Origin: Achromobacter sp. Bel
GTDB lineage: Bacteria > Pseudomonadota > Gammaproteobacteria > Burkholderiales > Burkholderiaceae_B
Direction: 5' to 3'
Length of the DNA: 64,000 nucleotides
Assembly: GCF_012928505.1 (NCBI RefSeq)
Contig: NZ_JABBJN010000013.1
Span: forward strand, 1 to 64,000
The notes under the pieces are model-generated. The model saw only the letters and a list, made by a program, of their open reading frames with translations. It did not search any database and was not told the DNA's origin. Position 1 is the stretch's first letter; each line of letters opens with the position of its first letter. Position numbers and translations under genes: made by a program. Shown here in pieces: positions 47,110 to 56,638 of the stretch.

Positions 47110-48138
47110 TTATTTTTTCTGCGGCAGATAGATCTGGTCGAACGTGCCGCCGTCGCTGAAGTGGTCCTTCTGCGCCTTTCGCCAGCCACCGAAGATCTTG
47201 TCGTCGATCGTGACGAGTTTGACCTTGGGGAACTTGCTTTCATATTTGGCGGCCACCGTCTTGTCGATGGGACGGTAGTAGTTCTTCGCGATGATCTCCT
47301 GCGCGGCGGGCGTGTACAGGAATTCCAGGTAGGCCTGCGCCGCGGCGCGCGTCCCCTTCTTGTCCACGATCTTGTCCACGATGGCCACGGGCGGCTCGGC
47401 CAGGATGGACAGCGACGGCACGACGATGTCGAACTTGTCCGGACCCAGTTCTTCAAGCGCCAGGAAGGCTTCGTTCTCCCAGGCCAGCAGCACATCGCCG
47501 ACGCCGCGTTCGACGAAGGTCGTGGTGGCGCCGCGGGCGCCGGTGTCCAGCACCGGCACGTGCTTGAGCAGGTCGCCGACGAACGCGCGGGCCTTCTCTT
47601 CGCTGCCGCCGTTCTTGTCCAGCGCATAGGCCCAGGCGGCCAGATAGTTCCAGCGCGCACCGCCCGAGGTCTTCGGATTCGGGGTGATGACCTGCACGCC
47701 CTCCTTCACCAGATCGTCCCAGTCCTTGATGGCCTTGGGGTTGCCCTTGCGCACCAGGAAGACGATGGTGGAGGTATAGGGCGAGCTATTCTGCGGCAGG
47801 CGGGTCTGCCAGTTCTCGGGCACCAGGCCACGGTCGGCGATGGCGTCGATGTCATAGGCCAGCGCCAGCGTCACCACATCGGCTTCCAGCCCGTCGATGA
47901 CCGAGCGCGCCTGGCGGCCGGACCCCCCGTGCGATTGGCGGATCGTCAGGTCGACATTCGCCTTTTCTTTGTATTGCTTGATGAAGGCGTCATCGATGGC
48001 GCGGTACAGCTCGCGCGTCGGATCGTACGAGACGTTCAGCAGCGTCTGCTTTTGTTGAGCCTGCGCCGGCGCGGCCGCCGCCAGCGAAACTGTCACCGCC
48101 GCCAGAACGGCCAACCAACCGGCTTTCCCGAAAGACAT
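47110..48138 (-). CDS. sbp: Periplasmic sulfate-binding protein
   Basis: A 342-residue sulfate-binding protein. A signal peptide ends at about APAQAQQ, and the mature start [18 protein letters not shown] and the [17 protein letters not shown] motif are typical of Sbp; a thiosulfate-binding CysP is the close alternative. The ATG at 48138 has AGGGAGC upstream. First gene of the operon, so the promoter (probably CysB-dependent) is in the 48139-48259 region. Confidence 0.93.
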   Translation of the reverse strand: MSFGKAGWLAVLAAVTVSLAAAAPAQAQQKQTLLNVSYDPTRELYRAIDDAFIKQYKEKANVDLTIRQSHGGSGRQARSVIDGLEADVVTLALAYDIDAIADRGLVPENWQTRLPQNSSPYTSTIVFLVRKGNPKAIKDWDDLVKEGVQVITPNPKTSGGARWNYLAAWAYALDKNGGSEEKARAFVGDLLKHVPVLDTGARGATTTFVERGVGDVLLAWENEAFLALEELGPDKFDIVVPSLSILAEPPVAIVDKIVDKKGTRAAAQAYLEFLYTPAAQEIIAKNYYRPIDKTVAAKYESKFPKVKLVTIDDKIFGGWRKAQKDHFSDGGTFDQIYLPQKK

Positions 48139-48202
48139 CCCTTGCTCCCTGTATTTGGCAATGTGCAAGCAAGTGTGCGGGCAGCGCATTCTGAACGGAA
48201 CG

Positions 48203-48217
48203 AATCATTTTTTGATT
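48203..48217. repeat. Palindrome upstream of the cys operon
   Basis: AATCA, five T residues, TGATT on the plus strand, about 65 bases before the sbp start. It falls where an activator such as CysB might bind, but CysB sites are poorly conserved and this is only a candidate. Confidence 0.35.
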
Positions 48218-48259
48218 GCTCATCGCTCCCAGACATATAGGACGCGGGTCCCAACAATG

Positions 48260-48295
48260 AAAAACCGCCGCGTTCCCCTATGGGAAGGCGGCGGT
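48260..48295 (-). terminator. Terminator of the peroxiredoxin gene
   Basis: On the minus strand a long GC-rich stem (ACCGCCGC ... GCGGCGGT, inner TTCCC/GGGAA, ATAG loop) is followed by TTTTTC. It lies about 55 bases after the peroxiredoxin stop and insulates the sbp promoter. Confidence 0.85.
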
Positions 48296-48350
48296 TCGGG
48301 CGGTCGGAAACCGCCTGCGGAAAGCCGGGGCTACCCCCCGGAATCCGAAT

Positions 48351-48992
48351 TTACTTATTCGGCTGGGGCGTAATGCGCAGATACGGACGCACGGCTTTGT
48401 AGCCCTTGGGGAATTTCTGCTTGATCACGGCCTCGTCCTGCAGGGACGGAACGATGATCACGTCATCGCCATCTTCCCAGTTGACCGGGGTGGCCACGCT
48501 GTGGCTGTCGGTCAGCTGCAGCGAATCGATGACGCGCAGGATCTCGTTGAAGTTGCGGCCGGTGCTGGCCGGGTACGTGATGATCAGGCGCACCTTCTTG
48601 TTCGGGTCGACGATGAACACCGAGCGCACCGTCAGGGTGGCATTGGCGTTGGGGTGGATCATGTCGTAGAGCTCGGAGACCTTGCGGTCCTTGTCGGCCA
48701 GGATCGGGAAATTGACCTTGGTCGACTGCGTGTCGTTGATGTCCTCGATCCACTTCGAGTGGGAATCGGTGCCGTCCACCGACAGCGCCAGCACCTTCAC
48801 GTTGCGCTTGGCGAATTCATCCGCCAGCTTGGCGGTGTAACCGAGTTCAGTCGTGCACACGGGGGTGAAGTCGGCCGGATGCGAAAAGAGCACCCCCCAG
48901 CTGTTGCCCAGATACTCGTGGAAGCGGATAGGGCCAGCCGAGGATTCCTGTTCGAAATCAGGGGCGGTGTCGCCCAGACGTAGATGACTCAT
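48351..48992 (-). CDS. 1-Cys peroxiredoxin (Prx6 class)
   Basis: A 213-residue peroxidase with the peroxidatic Cys46 in SHPADFTPVCTTELG. No other Cys occurs in the protein, so it is a true 1-Cys type reduced by an outside thiol. The Prx6 length and the C-terminal extension (GYKAVRPYLRITPQPNK) fit. It stands alone between the cys operon and the acyl-CoA dehydrogenase. Confidence 0.95.
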   Translation of the reverse strand: MSHLRLGDTAPDFEQESSAGPIRFHEYLGNSWGVLFSHPADFTPVCTTELGYTAKLADEFAKRNVKVLALSVDGTDSHSKWIEDINDTQSTKVNFPILADKDRKVSELYDMIHPNANATLTVRSVFIVDPNKKVRLIITYPASTGRNFNEILRVIDSLQLTDSHSVATPVNWEDGDDVIIVPSLQDEAVIKQKFPKGYKAVRPYLRITPQPNK

Positions 48993-49137
48993 GGTGTCTC
49001 CTGTATGCGGATTCAGTTGGGGAGCCGGCGGCTCGCGACCGCTGCCTGCCGGGAGGTCGTTTCATGCGGAGAGTACCGCGGGTAAAGCGATTCTTCCATC
49101 AAACCTTTGACGGAGGAAATACGCAAGCCATATAACC

Positions 49138-50964
49138 TTATGCAATATCTGAAGCTGCGCCGCAGGCCTCTGCGACCACCCCGGAACGCACCGCGGCGGA
49201 CAGGGCCAAGGCGCGCGGCAGGATGTGCGCGGCATAGAACAATCCCGTCGCGATCTTCGATTTGTGGAACGGGTCAGTGGACCCGGCGGCAATGTGCTTG
49301 CGGCACACCAGCACCGCGCGCGCCATCTGCCAGCCGCCATGCACCACGCCGGCCAGCATCAGGTAGGGGACGCTGCTGGAGTAGACCGCGCGGATGTTGG
49401 CGGCCGACTGTTCCAGAATGAAGCCCACGCCCGCCTCGTAGGCCTGGATCGCGCCGTCCAGGTTGTCGCGCAGCAGGCGCAGCGCATCGCGTTCCCCCGC
49501 GGCGGCGCGCGTGGACTCGGCTTCCACCGCGCGCAGCGTTTCGCGCATGGCGGCGATAGCGGCATAGGCGGTAGCGCCGCCATCGCGCTGCGTCTTGCGG
49601 CTGACCAGGTCGTTGGCCTGGATCGCGGTGGTGCCTTCATAGATCGGCAGGATGCGGGCATCGCGGTAGTACTGCGCCGCCCCGGTTTCCTCGATGAAGC
49701 CCATGCCGCCGTGCACCTGGATGCCCAGGGATGCGACCTCTACCGCGCTCTCGGTCGAGAAGCCCTTCACGATGGGCACCATGTATTCGTAGAATGCTCG
49801 GTTGCGCGACCGCTGCTCGGGATCGGGATGGTGCGTGCCCTTGTCGTGCGCCGCCGCCGTCACGTAAGACACCGCGCGAGCGGCCTCCGTCAGCGCTTTC
49901 ATGGTCAGCAGCATGCGCTGCACGTCGGGATGCCGCACGATGGCCACCGGCCCCGCCGATCCTTCCACCGCACGCCCCTGCACGCGTTCGCGCGCATATG
50001 CCAGCGCGTGCTGGTAAGCGCGTTCGGACACGCCGATACCCTGCTGCCCCACGGAATAGCGCGCCGCGTTCATCATGATGAACATGTATTCCAGGCCGCG
50101 GTTCAATTCGCCGACCAGATAGCCCACCGCCCCCTCGCCCACGTCGCCCTTGCCGGCGCCGTACAGCAGCACCGCCGTGGGGCTGCCGTGGATGCCCAAT
50201 TTGTGCTCCAGCGAAGCGCACCAGACGTCATTGCGCTTGCCCAGGCTGCCGTCGGCCTCGACCAGGAACTTGGGCACGATGAAAAGCGATATGCCCTTCA
50301 CGCCCGCCGGCGCATCCGGCGTGCGGGCCAGCACCAGATGGATAATGTTCTCGGCCAGGTCGTGCTCGCCGTAGGTGATGAAGATCTTCTGGCCCGACAG
50401 GCGGAAACTGCCGTCGTCCTGGCGGACCGCGCGCGTGGCGACCTGGGCCAGGTCCGAACCGGCCTGGGGCTCGGTCAGGTTCATGGTGCCGGTCCATTTG
50501 CCGCCGATCAGGTTGGGGACGTATTGCTTGCGCTGCGCCTCCGACCCCACGGTCAGCACGGCTTCGATCACGCCGTCGGTCAGCATCGGGCACAACGAGA
50601 ACGCCAGACTGGCCGCCTGGATGTTCTCGCCGGGCGCCGCCGCCACCAGCTTGGGCAGCCCCTGCCCCCCCCAGACTTGGGGGTGTTGCAAGCCTTGCCA
50701 GCCGCCTGCCGCGTAGTCCTTGAAGCCCTGGGCATACCCGGGCGTCGTCGTCACCTGCCCATCCTTCCAGACGGGGGGCTGCGTGTCGCCGGACACGTTC
50801 AACGGGGCCACCGCCTGCTCCACGAAGCGTCCGTTCTCTTCCAGGATGGCGTCCACCAGGTCAGGCGTGACGTCGCCGAATCCGGGCAGTTTCAGGATGT
50901 CGTCCAGTCCGGCCAGTTCTTTCAAGGCAAAGCGAAAGTCCTGCAGCGGGGTTACGTAAGGCAT
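49138..50964 (-). CDS. Long-chain-form acyl-CoA dehydrogenase (DmdC-like)
   Basis: A 608-residue FAD enzyme that oxidises an acyl-CoA and passes electrons to ETF. Motifs: MNLTEPQAGSDLAQVATRA, SGQKIFITYGEHDLAENI, HKLGIHGSPTAVL and the catalytic-region sequence GGMGFIEETGAAQYYRDARILPIYEGT. The extra 200 residues at the end place it in the DmdC-like long group. The exact substrate is unknown (3-methylmercaptopropionyl-CoA is one family substrate). etfBA lie about 6 kb upstream across the aspT-aspD block. Confidence 0.92.
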   Translation of the reverse strand: MPYVTPLQDFRFALKELAGLDDILKLPGFGDVTPDLVDAILEENGRFVEQAVAPLNVSGDTQPPVWKDGQVTTTPGYAQGFKDYAAGGWQGLQHPQVWGGQGLPKLVAAAPGENIQAASLAFSLCPMLTDGVIEAVLTVGSEAQRKQYVPNLIGGKWTGTMNLTEPQAGSDLAQVATRAVRQDDGSFRLSGQKIFITYGEHDLAENIIHLVLARTPDAPAGVKGISLFIVPKFLVEADGSLGKRNDVWCASLEHKLGIHGSPTAVLLYGAGKGDVGEGAVGYLVGELNRGLEYMFIMMNAARYSVGQQGIGVSERAYQHALAYARERVQGRAVEGSAGPVAIVRHPDVQRMLLTMKALTEAARAVSYVTAAAHDKGTHHPDPEQRSRNRAFYEYMVPIVKGFSTESAVEVASLGIQVHGGMGFIEETGAAQYYRDARILPIYEGTTAIQANDLVSRKTQRDGGATAYAAIAAMRETLRAVEAESTRAAAGERDALRLLRDNLDGAIQAYEAGVGFILEQSAANIRAVYSSSVPYLMLAGVVHGGWQMARAVLVCRKHIAAGSTDPFHKSKIATGLFYAAHILPRALALSAAVRSGVVAEACGAASDIA

Positions 50965-51097
50965 GGTGTCTCCGTGTGCAAGGGGCAGCCGGGCGCAAAG
51001 CGCCTGGCTGCCGGATGCGTTTCTTGGTACGCGCGTCTGATTGCGCGCGTCGGGGTGTGACAGGCGCCGCGTCGCCCGGCGGGTGGCCGGACGGGCG

Positions 51098-52798
51098 CTA
51101 ACTCAGATGGTACGCCAATGACACGATGATCGGCCCCAGCACCGGCAGCAGCACGTTGGCGATGGCGTAAGTCACGGTGTAGCCCAACAGCGGCACGGAG
51201 CTGCCACTGGTCCCCAGAATGGCGCTGATCGCGGGTGTGCTGACGTGTTGCCCGGCAATGGCGCCGACCAGCAGCGGCCCCTCGATCTTCAGGATCTTGT
51301 GGCCCACCCATAGCGACAGGCAAGCTGGCCCCAGCGATACCAGCAACCCGATCAAGGGCAGCACGGCGCCGTGTTCGCGGATCAGCGATATCGCCTCGGG
51401 CCCCGCCGACAACCCCACGCACGCCACAAACACCGCCAGGCCCAGGTCCTTCAGCAGCTGCACCCCATGCTCGGGCATATGGCCGATGGCGGGCCGCTTG
51501 GCGTTGATCCACCCGCAGACCAGGCCGCTAACCAGCGCGCCGCCGCCGCTGCCCAGGGACACCGGGATCCCCCACAATCGCGCGCTCAAGGCGCCGATCA
51601 TCAGGCCCGCCAGAATGCCGAACGCCAGGAATACCAGATCGGTTACGCCGCTGCGGCGCAATTCGTTGCCCAGGGCCGCGCCGGCCTGCGACAGTTCCGG
51701 CTCGGTGCCCACCAGGGTCACCAGATCGCCATACTGGACGACGGTGGCGGGCGTCAACGGCAGCACATGGCCGGACCGCACGATGGATTGGACGAAGACG
51801 CCGCGCGCGCGGCGGGCGCCGGGCCGCTTGGCCAATTCGCCCACGGTGTGTCCGTTGATGGCCTTCTTGCTGACGATGATCGCCAGTTCGCTCAGTTGCA
51901 GGTCCTCCGCATGCGCCTCGGGCAGCTGGATTTCAGGGCCGACCACCGCCCCTGCCCGCAACGCGAAGCGGCGCACGCCCAGCACCACCACGATGTCGCC
52001 CGTGGCCAGCGTGTCTTCCGGCGTGGCGTCGACGGCCTCGCCATTGCGCAGGATGCGGCTGATCACCGTCCGCCCACCCAGTTGCGCTTCGACATCGGCC
52101 ACGGTCATGCCGTCCGCGTCTTTCACCACGTGGGCACGCCCCACCAACCGCGGCAAGGTGGGTAGATTGACGTCTTCCTCGTCGCCCGAGGCCACGCCCA
52201 GTTTCTCCTCCAGGGCCTTGGAGGCCTCGCGCAGATTGATGCGCAACAGCGCCGGCGCGACTTGGCTGGTGAAGAAGACGATGCTGATCAACCCCACCAG
52301 ATAGGTCAGCGTATAGGCCGTGGCGATGTTGGCCTCCATGCGTTGCACCTCGGCATCCGGCAGCCCCAGGTGCTTGAGCGCCTCGGCCGCCGTGCCCACC
52401 ACGGCCGATTCCGTGGCCGCCCCCGCCGCCAGGCCCGCCGCCGTGCCGGCGTCCAGGCCGAACAACGGCACGGCCGCCAGCACGATAGTCAGCACCAGCA
52501 GGGCCTCGATGATCGGCAGCACGATGTAGCGCAGGCTGGACCGGTTGAGGTTGGCGAAGAACTGCGGGCCACCGGAGTAGCCCATGGCAAAGATAAACAG
52601 GGCGAACGCAACCTCTTTCAGGTCGCCGCGCATCTGGCAACCCGTCTGGCCGATCAGCAGGGCAACGATGAGCGTTCCGCACACCCCGCCCAGCTGGATC
52701 GGCCCGACCTTCAGTTTGCCGATCAGGTATCCCAAGCCCACCGTAACAAACAAAACCGCGATGGGGACGCTATTGAAAAACCCGACTGAACATGTCAT
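51098..52798 (-). CDS. aspT: AspT-family aspartate:alanine exchanger, copy 1
   Basis: A 566-residue membrane protein with two hydrophobic halves (about 1-190 and 370-566) separated by a soluble loop that holds two TrkA-C (RCK_C) domains (VVVLGVRRF; TLVGTEPELSQ). This is the AspT layout. The GxxxG-rich repeats AATESAVVGTA and AGQHVSTPAISAILG are the conserved motifs of the two halves. It is 24 bases after aspD, so it would exchange aspartate for alanine or another dicarboxylate. Confidence 0.9.
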   Translation of the reverse strand: MTCSVGFFNSVPIAVLFVTVGLGYLIGKLKVGPIQLGGVCGTLIVALLIGQTGCQMRGDLKEVAFALFIFAMGYSGGPQFFANLNRSSLRYIVLPIIEALLVLTIVLAAVPLFGLDAGTAAGLAAGAATESAVVGTAAEALKHLGLPDAEVQRMEANIATAYTLTYLVGLISIVFFTSQVAPALLRINLREASKALEEKLGVASGDEEDVNLPTLPRLVGRAHVVKDADGMTVADVEAQLGGRTVISRILRNGEAVDATPEDTLATGDIVVVLGVRRFALRAGAVVGPEIQLPEAHAEDLQLSELAIIVSKKAINGHTVGELAKRPGARRARGVFVQSIVRSGHVLPLTPATVVQYGDLVTLVGTEPELSQAGAALGNELRRSGVTDLVFLAFGILAGLMIGALSARLWGIPVSLGSGGGALVSGLVCGWINAKRPAIGHMPEHGVQLLKDLGLAVFVACVGLSAGPEAISLIREHGAVLPLIGLLVSLGPACLSLWVGHKILKIEGPLLVGAIAGQHVSTPAISAILGTSGSSVPLLGYTVTYAIANVLLPVLGPIIVSLAYHLS

Positions 52799-52822
52799 AA
52801 GATCAGGTCGCCCTGTGGTTGC

Positions 52823-54643
52823 CTACTTCGTAGACTTCTTGGCCGATTTGGCTGCGGTGTCCGCTTGCTTCACCGCCTTCTTGACCGCCGTCTTGGCTCC
52901 TTTTTTCACGGCCTTCTTGGCCACGCGCTTGGCGGCGCCGGCCTTCACCGTCTGGCCCTTGCCTGCCGTCGGGCCCGAACGCACCAGCTCGGATGCCTTC
53001 CATGCCTCGACGTACTCGGTCGCGCATTCGACCATGTACTTGCCGATCTTGGCGTAGTCGGCGTCGTCCAGGTTGGCCAGCGAAATGCGGATCGACCACG
53101 GCGGCCCACCGAATCCGCCCCCGTCCATCAGCACGACGCCGGACTTCTCGGCCAGACGGAACAGGAAGTCCACGGGTTCGTAGTTGCTGGTCATGTACTT
53201 GCAGAAGGCGTCGCCATACATGACCTTGGCCCAGACCATGAAGTCCAGTTCCACGTAGTACCAGCCGCGCATCGGATCTTCCGGCGGCACCGGAATGCTC
53301 AACCCGCTCCACAGCGCGTCGCGGCGGGCGCGCACGATCTCCATGGTCAGATGCTTGTAGGCGTCTTTCAGGTCCAGCAAATGGGACAACGCGAAGAAGC
53401 CCATCTGCACCTGCTGCGGCAAGGACAGGCCTGCCGTGTGGTTCAGCGCCACGTTGCGGCTGTCGGCCACCATGCGGTCGATGAACTTGAGCTTTTCGGG
53501 CTCCATCGTCATGGCGCCGTAGCGCTTGTTCAGCCGCTGCTTCCATGACGCCGGCAGTTCGGCGATGCGGCGGTCCATCGTGTTCTTCTCGTGCGTGGCG
53601 ATCACGCCCAGGCGCCAGCCCGTGCAGCCGAAGTTTTTCGAGAAGGAATACACGCAGATGGTGTTGTGCGGCACTTCGGCCATCAGCGAACGGAAATTCG
53701 GCACGAAGGTGCCGTAAACGTCGTCGGTCACCAGCACCAGGTCCGGGTTCTTGCGAATCAAGCGCACGATCTGCTTCATCTCGACCGGGCTGAACGCGAC
53801 CGAAGGCGGATTGCTCGGGTTCACCGTGACGGCCAGCTTGATCTTCGGGTTCTCCAGCTTGGCGATTTCGGACGCCGGGTAGTGCCAGTCGTGCGTGCCA
53901 TCGGCGCGCAAGCTGCTGGCATTGATGGCGACGATCTTGAACTGGAAGCGCTCCAGGTGAGCGATCTCGATATAAGGCGTAAAGGTCGGCAGGAACAGCG
54001 CGATGGTGTCGCCCTGTTTGAGCAGGCCGTTCTGCATCAGCGAGTCGAAGATGTAGCACATGGCGGCCGTGCCGCCTTCGACCGGGAACAGGTCGAACTT
54101 GCCCTTGGGTGGGCGGCCGTCGCACATTTCCTTGATCAGGTAGTCGTGCACGATCTGTTCGATGTGGACCAGCGCACGCGGCGGCACGGGATAGTTGTCG
54201 CCGATGATGCTGTCGGTCAACTCGTGGATCCACTCGTCCGGATCGAAACTCTTGATCTTCACGCCGTACTCGAGCACGCCCACCAGGAAATCGTAGCCGT
54301 CCTCGCCCTTGTGCTTGGACAGGAATTTGCGCAGGCGGTCGGCACAGCCCTTCTTGGCCGGCATGCCCGCCAGGATGGCGTCATCGCGCACACGGCGCGC
54401 TTCCTTCATGGCGAATTGGCCCAGCAGGAAGAAGGCGTCGCGCGGCTCGGTGGCGATCCAGTTGGGATTACCACGGCCGGCGTTCAACATGGTCAACGCG
54501 GCGGTCTGCTGGTTTTCCTTGGCCAGCGTGATCAGATAGTCTTTCAATTCGAAGGGCGACAACTGTTCCAGATCGCGCTGGCGAGATCGCGTCGTTTTCA
54601 GGGCCGAGGCCAGGCTGACAGTAAGGGGCGTGGTGGAAGCCAT
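52823..54643 (-). CDS. aspD: Aspartate 4-decarboxylase with a Lys/Ala-rich C-terminal tail
   Basis: A PLP aminotransferase-fold enzyme that removes the beta-carboxyl of L-aspartate to give L-alanine and CO2. The 606-residue protein has the PLP-lysine motif SFSKNFGCTGWRLG, the substrate-site TVNPSNPPSVAF and TDDVYGTFVPNF. Known enzymes are about 530 residues; here the last 49 residues add a tail with 15 lysines and many alanines (KKAVKKGAKTAVKKAV). That extension resembles histone H1-like bacterial tails. It is flanked by two aspT genes. Confidence 0.93.
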   Translation of the reverse strand: MASTTPLTVSLASALKTTRSRQRDLEQLSPFELKDYLITLAKENQQTAALTMLNAGRGNPNWIATEPRDAFFLLGQFAMKEARRVRDDAILAGMPAKKGCADRLRKFLSKHKGEDGYDFLVGVLEYGVKIKSFDPDEWIHELTDSIIGDNYPVPPRALVHIEQIVHDYLIKEMCDGRPPKGKFDLFPVEGGTAAMCYIFDSLMQNGLLKQGDTIALFLPTFTPYIEIAHLERFQFKIVAINASSLRADGTHDWHYPASEIAKLENPKIKLAVTVNPSNPPSVAFSPVEMKQIVRLIRKNPDLVLVTDDVYGTFVPNFRSLMAEVPHNTICVYSFSKNFGCTGWRLGVIATHEKNTMDRRIAELPASWKQRLNKRYGAMTMEPEKLKFIDRMVADSRNVALNHTAGLSLPQQVQMGFFALSHLLDLKDAYKHLTMEIVRARRDALWSGLSIPVPPEDPMRGWYYVELDFMVWAKVMYGDAFCKYMTSNYEPVDFLFRLAEKSGVVLMDGGGFGGPPWSIRISLANLDDADYAKIGKYMVECATEYVEAWKASELVRSGPTAGKGQTVKAGAAKRVAKKAVKKGAKTAVKKAVKQADTAAKSAKKSTK

Positions 54644-54683
54644 TATTCAGTACTCCTGGTTTGCGTTTTGACAAGCGCTTGCC

Positions 54684-54715
54684 GGGGCGGCGCGGGCAGG
54701 CATGCCCGCCGCCCC
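54684..54715 (-). repeat. GC-rich hairpin in the aspT-aspD gap
   Basis: Left arm GGGGCGGC-GC-GGGCA (54684-54698) and right arm TGCCCGCCGCCCC (54703-54715) pair over 13 bases with a 2-base bulge and a GGCA loop. No T tract follows on either strand. It may set the ratio of exchanger to enzyme by protecting one mRNA segment. Confidence 0.55.
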
Positions 54716-54756
54716 GATGTGCTGCCCGCAAGCCGTGTGGCTTGGCGGGCGTCCCA

Positions 54757-56448
54757 CTAGGTCATGAGCAAAACAATGACAATCCCCCAGATGATGAGCA
54801 GGGTATTGCCGATCGCATAAGGCACTGTGTAGCCCAGGGCGGGCACCTGGCTTTTCGCCGTTTCGGTGATTTGGCCGATCGCAGCCGTCGTGGTGCGGGC
54901 GCCTGCGCAGACGCCCAGCACGATGGCGGGATGGAACTTGAACACGTAGCGGGCGATATACACCCCGAGGATCATCGGCACGCTGGTCGCGATGATGCCG
55001 GCCACGAACAGTTTGGCCCCAAGCTGCTGGAAGCCTTGTACGAAGCCTGGTCCCGATACGATGCCGACCACGGCCACGAACGCGGTCAGCCCGACCGATG
55101 TCAGAAACCAGTGCACAGGCTCCGGCACGCGGCCGAACGTGGGATGCACCGATCGCAGATAGCCGAAGATCAGGCCGGAGATCAGCGCGCCGCCCGAGGT
55201 CGACAGCGTGATGGGAATGCCGCCGACCGTCAGCACCAGGGTACCGAACAGGCCGCCCAGCAAAATGCCGAAGCCCACGAACACCATGTCGGTCTGGTTG
55301 GTGGCGCGGTCGACATAGCCCAGCTTGTCTATCACCCGTTCAACGTCGCGCTTGGCGCCCAGCACAAAAAGACGGTCGCCCCGGTCCAGCTTCAGGCCCC
55401 AATTGACCGGCATCTCGTGGCCGCCGCGCACGACCTTGCGCAGGAACACGCCACGGCCCAGTTGGCGCACGGTCTCGTTTTCGGCGAGTTCCTTGAGGGT
55501 CTTGCCGGCCACGTTCTTATTGGTCAGCACCACTTCGACGACCTCGGCGGGCAGGCTCAGCAAGTCGCGGTCTTCGACTTCGGTGCCGATGATGCCGGAG
55601 GCCTGCAGGACCAGCGCGTCGTGCCGGCCGGTCACGCACAGGACGTCGCCCGCTTCCAGCACGGTGGCCGAGTCATTGTCCAGGAGCTGGTCGCCGCGGC
55701 GGATCCGCTCGACGAAGACACGGGCCTCGACGAACTTCGACTCCAGATCGCCGACCGTCTTGCCCACGTGCTCGGTATTGTCCAGGCGATACGCGCGCGC
55801 CGTGAACTTGCGGTAGCCCGACAGTTCCATGGAATCCGACGCCCCCGACATCTTGGCTTCGTATTCCTTGCACTCCTTCACGATGTCCACGCCCATCAGC
55901 TTCGGGCCCAGCGAGGCCAGCAGCCACGCGCTGCCCACCGTGCCGAAGATGTAGCAGACGGCATAGGCGACCGGAATGCTGTCGATCCATTGCTTCTTGG
56001 TCGCGGCGTCCACGCTCAGGCCGTTGATCGTGTCGGTGGCGACGCCCATCACCGCCGAAATAGTCTGCGCCCCTGACAGCAGGCCAGCACCCGTGCCGGC
56101 GTCAAAGCCGAAGCCCACGGCGGTCGCCCAGGTGACCAGCAGGCAAATCACGCAAATGATGACCGCGAAGATGACCTGGGGAAGGCCATCGCTTTTCATG
56201 CCGCGAAAGAATTGCGGTCCGACGCCGTAGCCAAGACCGAAGAGGAAAAGCAGGAAGAACACCTGCTTGAGAATTGGCGCGATGGTGATGTCGAGTTGCC
56301 CGACCAGCACGCCCACCAGCAACGTACCCGTTACCGCGCCTAGATTAAAACCGAAGAGCTTTTTGGCGCCGATCCAATAACCCAATCCCAGGGTCAGGAA
56401 GATCGCTAATTCAGGGTACTTCCGCAATGTGTCAAAGAACCATTCCAT
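54757..56448 (-). CDS. aspT: AspT-family aspartate:alanine exchanger, copy 2
   Basis: A 563-residue AspT paralogue with the same two-half layout and central RCK_C loop (LSLPAEVVEVVLTNKNVAGKTL). Motifs SGAQTISAVMGVATD and CAGARTTTAAIGQITE mark the two halves. Its sequence is clearly diverged from copy 1, so substrate or direction may differ. It is the first gene of the block, with a minus-strand promoter about 70 bases upstream. Confidence 0.9.
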   Translation of the reverse strand: MEWFFDTLRKYPELAIFLTLGLGYWIGAKKLFGFNLGAVTGTLLVGVLVGQLDITIAPILKQVFFLLFLFGLGYGVGPQFFRGMKSDGLPQVIFAVIICVICLLVTWATAVGFGFDAGTGAGLLSGAQTISAVMGVATDTINGLSVDAATKKQWIDSIPVAYAVCYIFGTVGSAWLLASLGPKLMGVDIVKECKEYEAKMSGASDSMELSGYRKFTARAYRLDNTEHVGKTVGDLESKFVEARVFVERIRRGDQLLDNDSATVLEAGDVLCVTGRHDALVLQASGIIGTEVEDRDLLSLPAEVVEVVLTNKNVAGKTLKELAENETVRQLGRGVFLRKVVRGGHEMPVNWGLKLDRGDRLFVLGAKRDVERVIDKLGYVDRATNQTDMVFVGFGILLGGLFGTLVLTVGGIPITLSTSGGALISGLIFGYLRSVHPTFGRVPEPVHWFLTSVGLTAFVAVVGIVSGPGFVQGFQQLGAKLFVAGIIATSVPMILGVYIARYVFKFHPAIVLGVCAGARTTTAAIGQITETAKSQVPALGYTVPYAIGNTLLIIWGIVIVLLMT

Positions 56449-56514
56449 CCCGAATCTCCTTCGTTCTGTACAGGTCGAGCACGTGCGTCAACAATCCTGC
56501 TGCGCGCGAAACAC

Positions 56515-56542
56515 ATTATCAGAATCTTTCGGAAATTCAAAA
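56515..56542 (-). promoter_or_regulatory. Promoter of the aspT-aspD-aspT block
   Basis: On the minus strand TTTTGA (plus 56537-56542) and GATAAT (plus 56515-56520) are 16 bases apart, about 70 bases before the aspT ATG. Confidence 0.5.
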
Positions 56543-56584
56543 GAAATACGACTGCGGGGACAAACGTACGCAAATTATCAGGGG

Positions 56585-56617
56585 AAAAAAAACCGCAGGC
56601 AATCGCCTGCGGTTTTT
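56585..56617 (-). terminator. Terminator of etfBA
   Basis: ACCGCAGGC / GCCTGCGGT stem with a short loop; on the minus strand it is followed by eight T residues. It lies 22 bases after the etfA stop and separates it from the aspT promoter. Confidence 0.9.
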
Positions 56618-56638
56618 GATATTGCGTGACCGGCCGGT

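Noticed and set aside
46174..48240. Long plus-strand frame opposite cysT and sbp
   Set aside because: Antisense shadow; both minus-strand genes have clear motifs and good ribosome sites.
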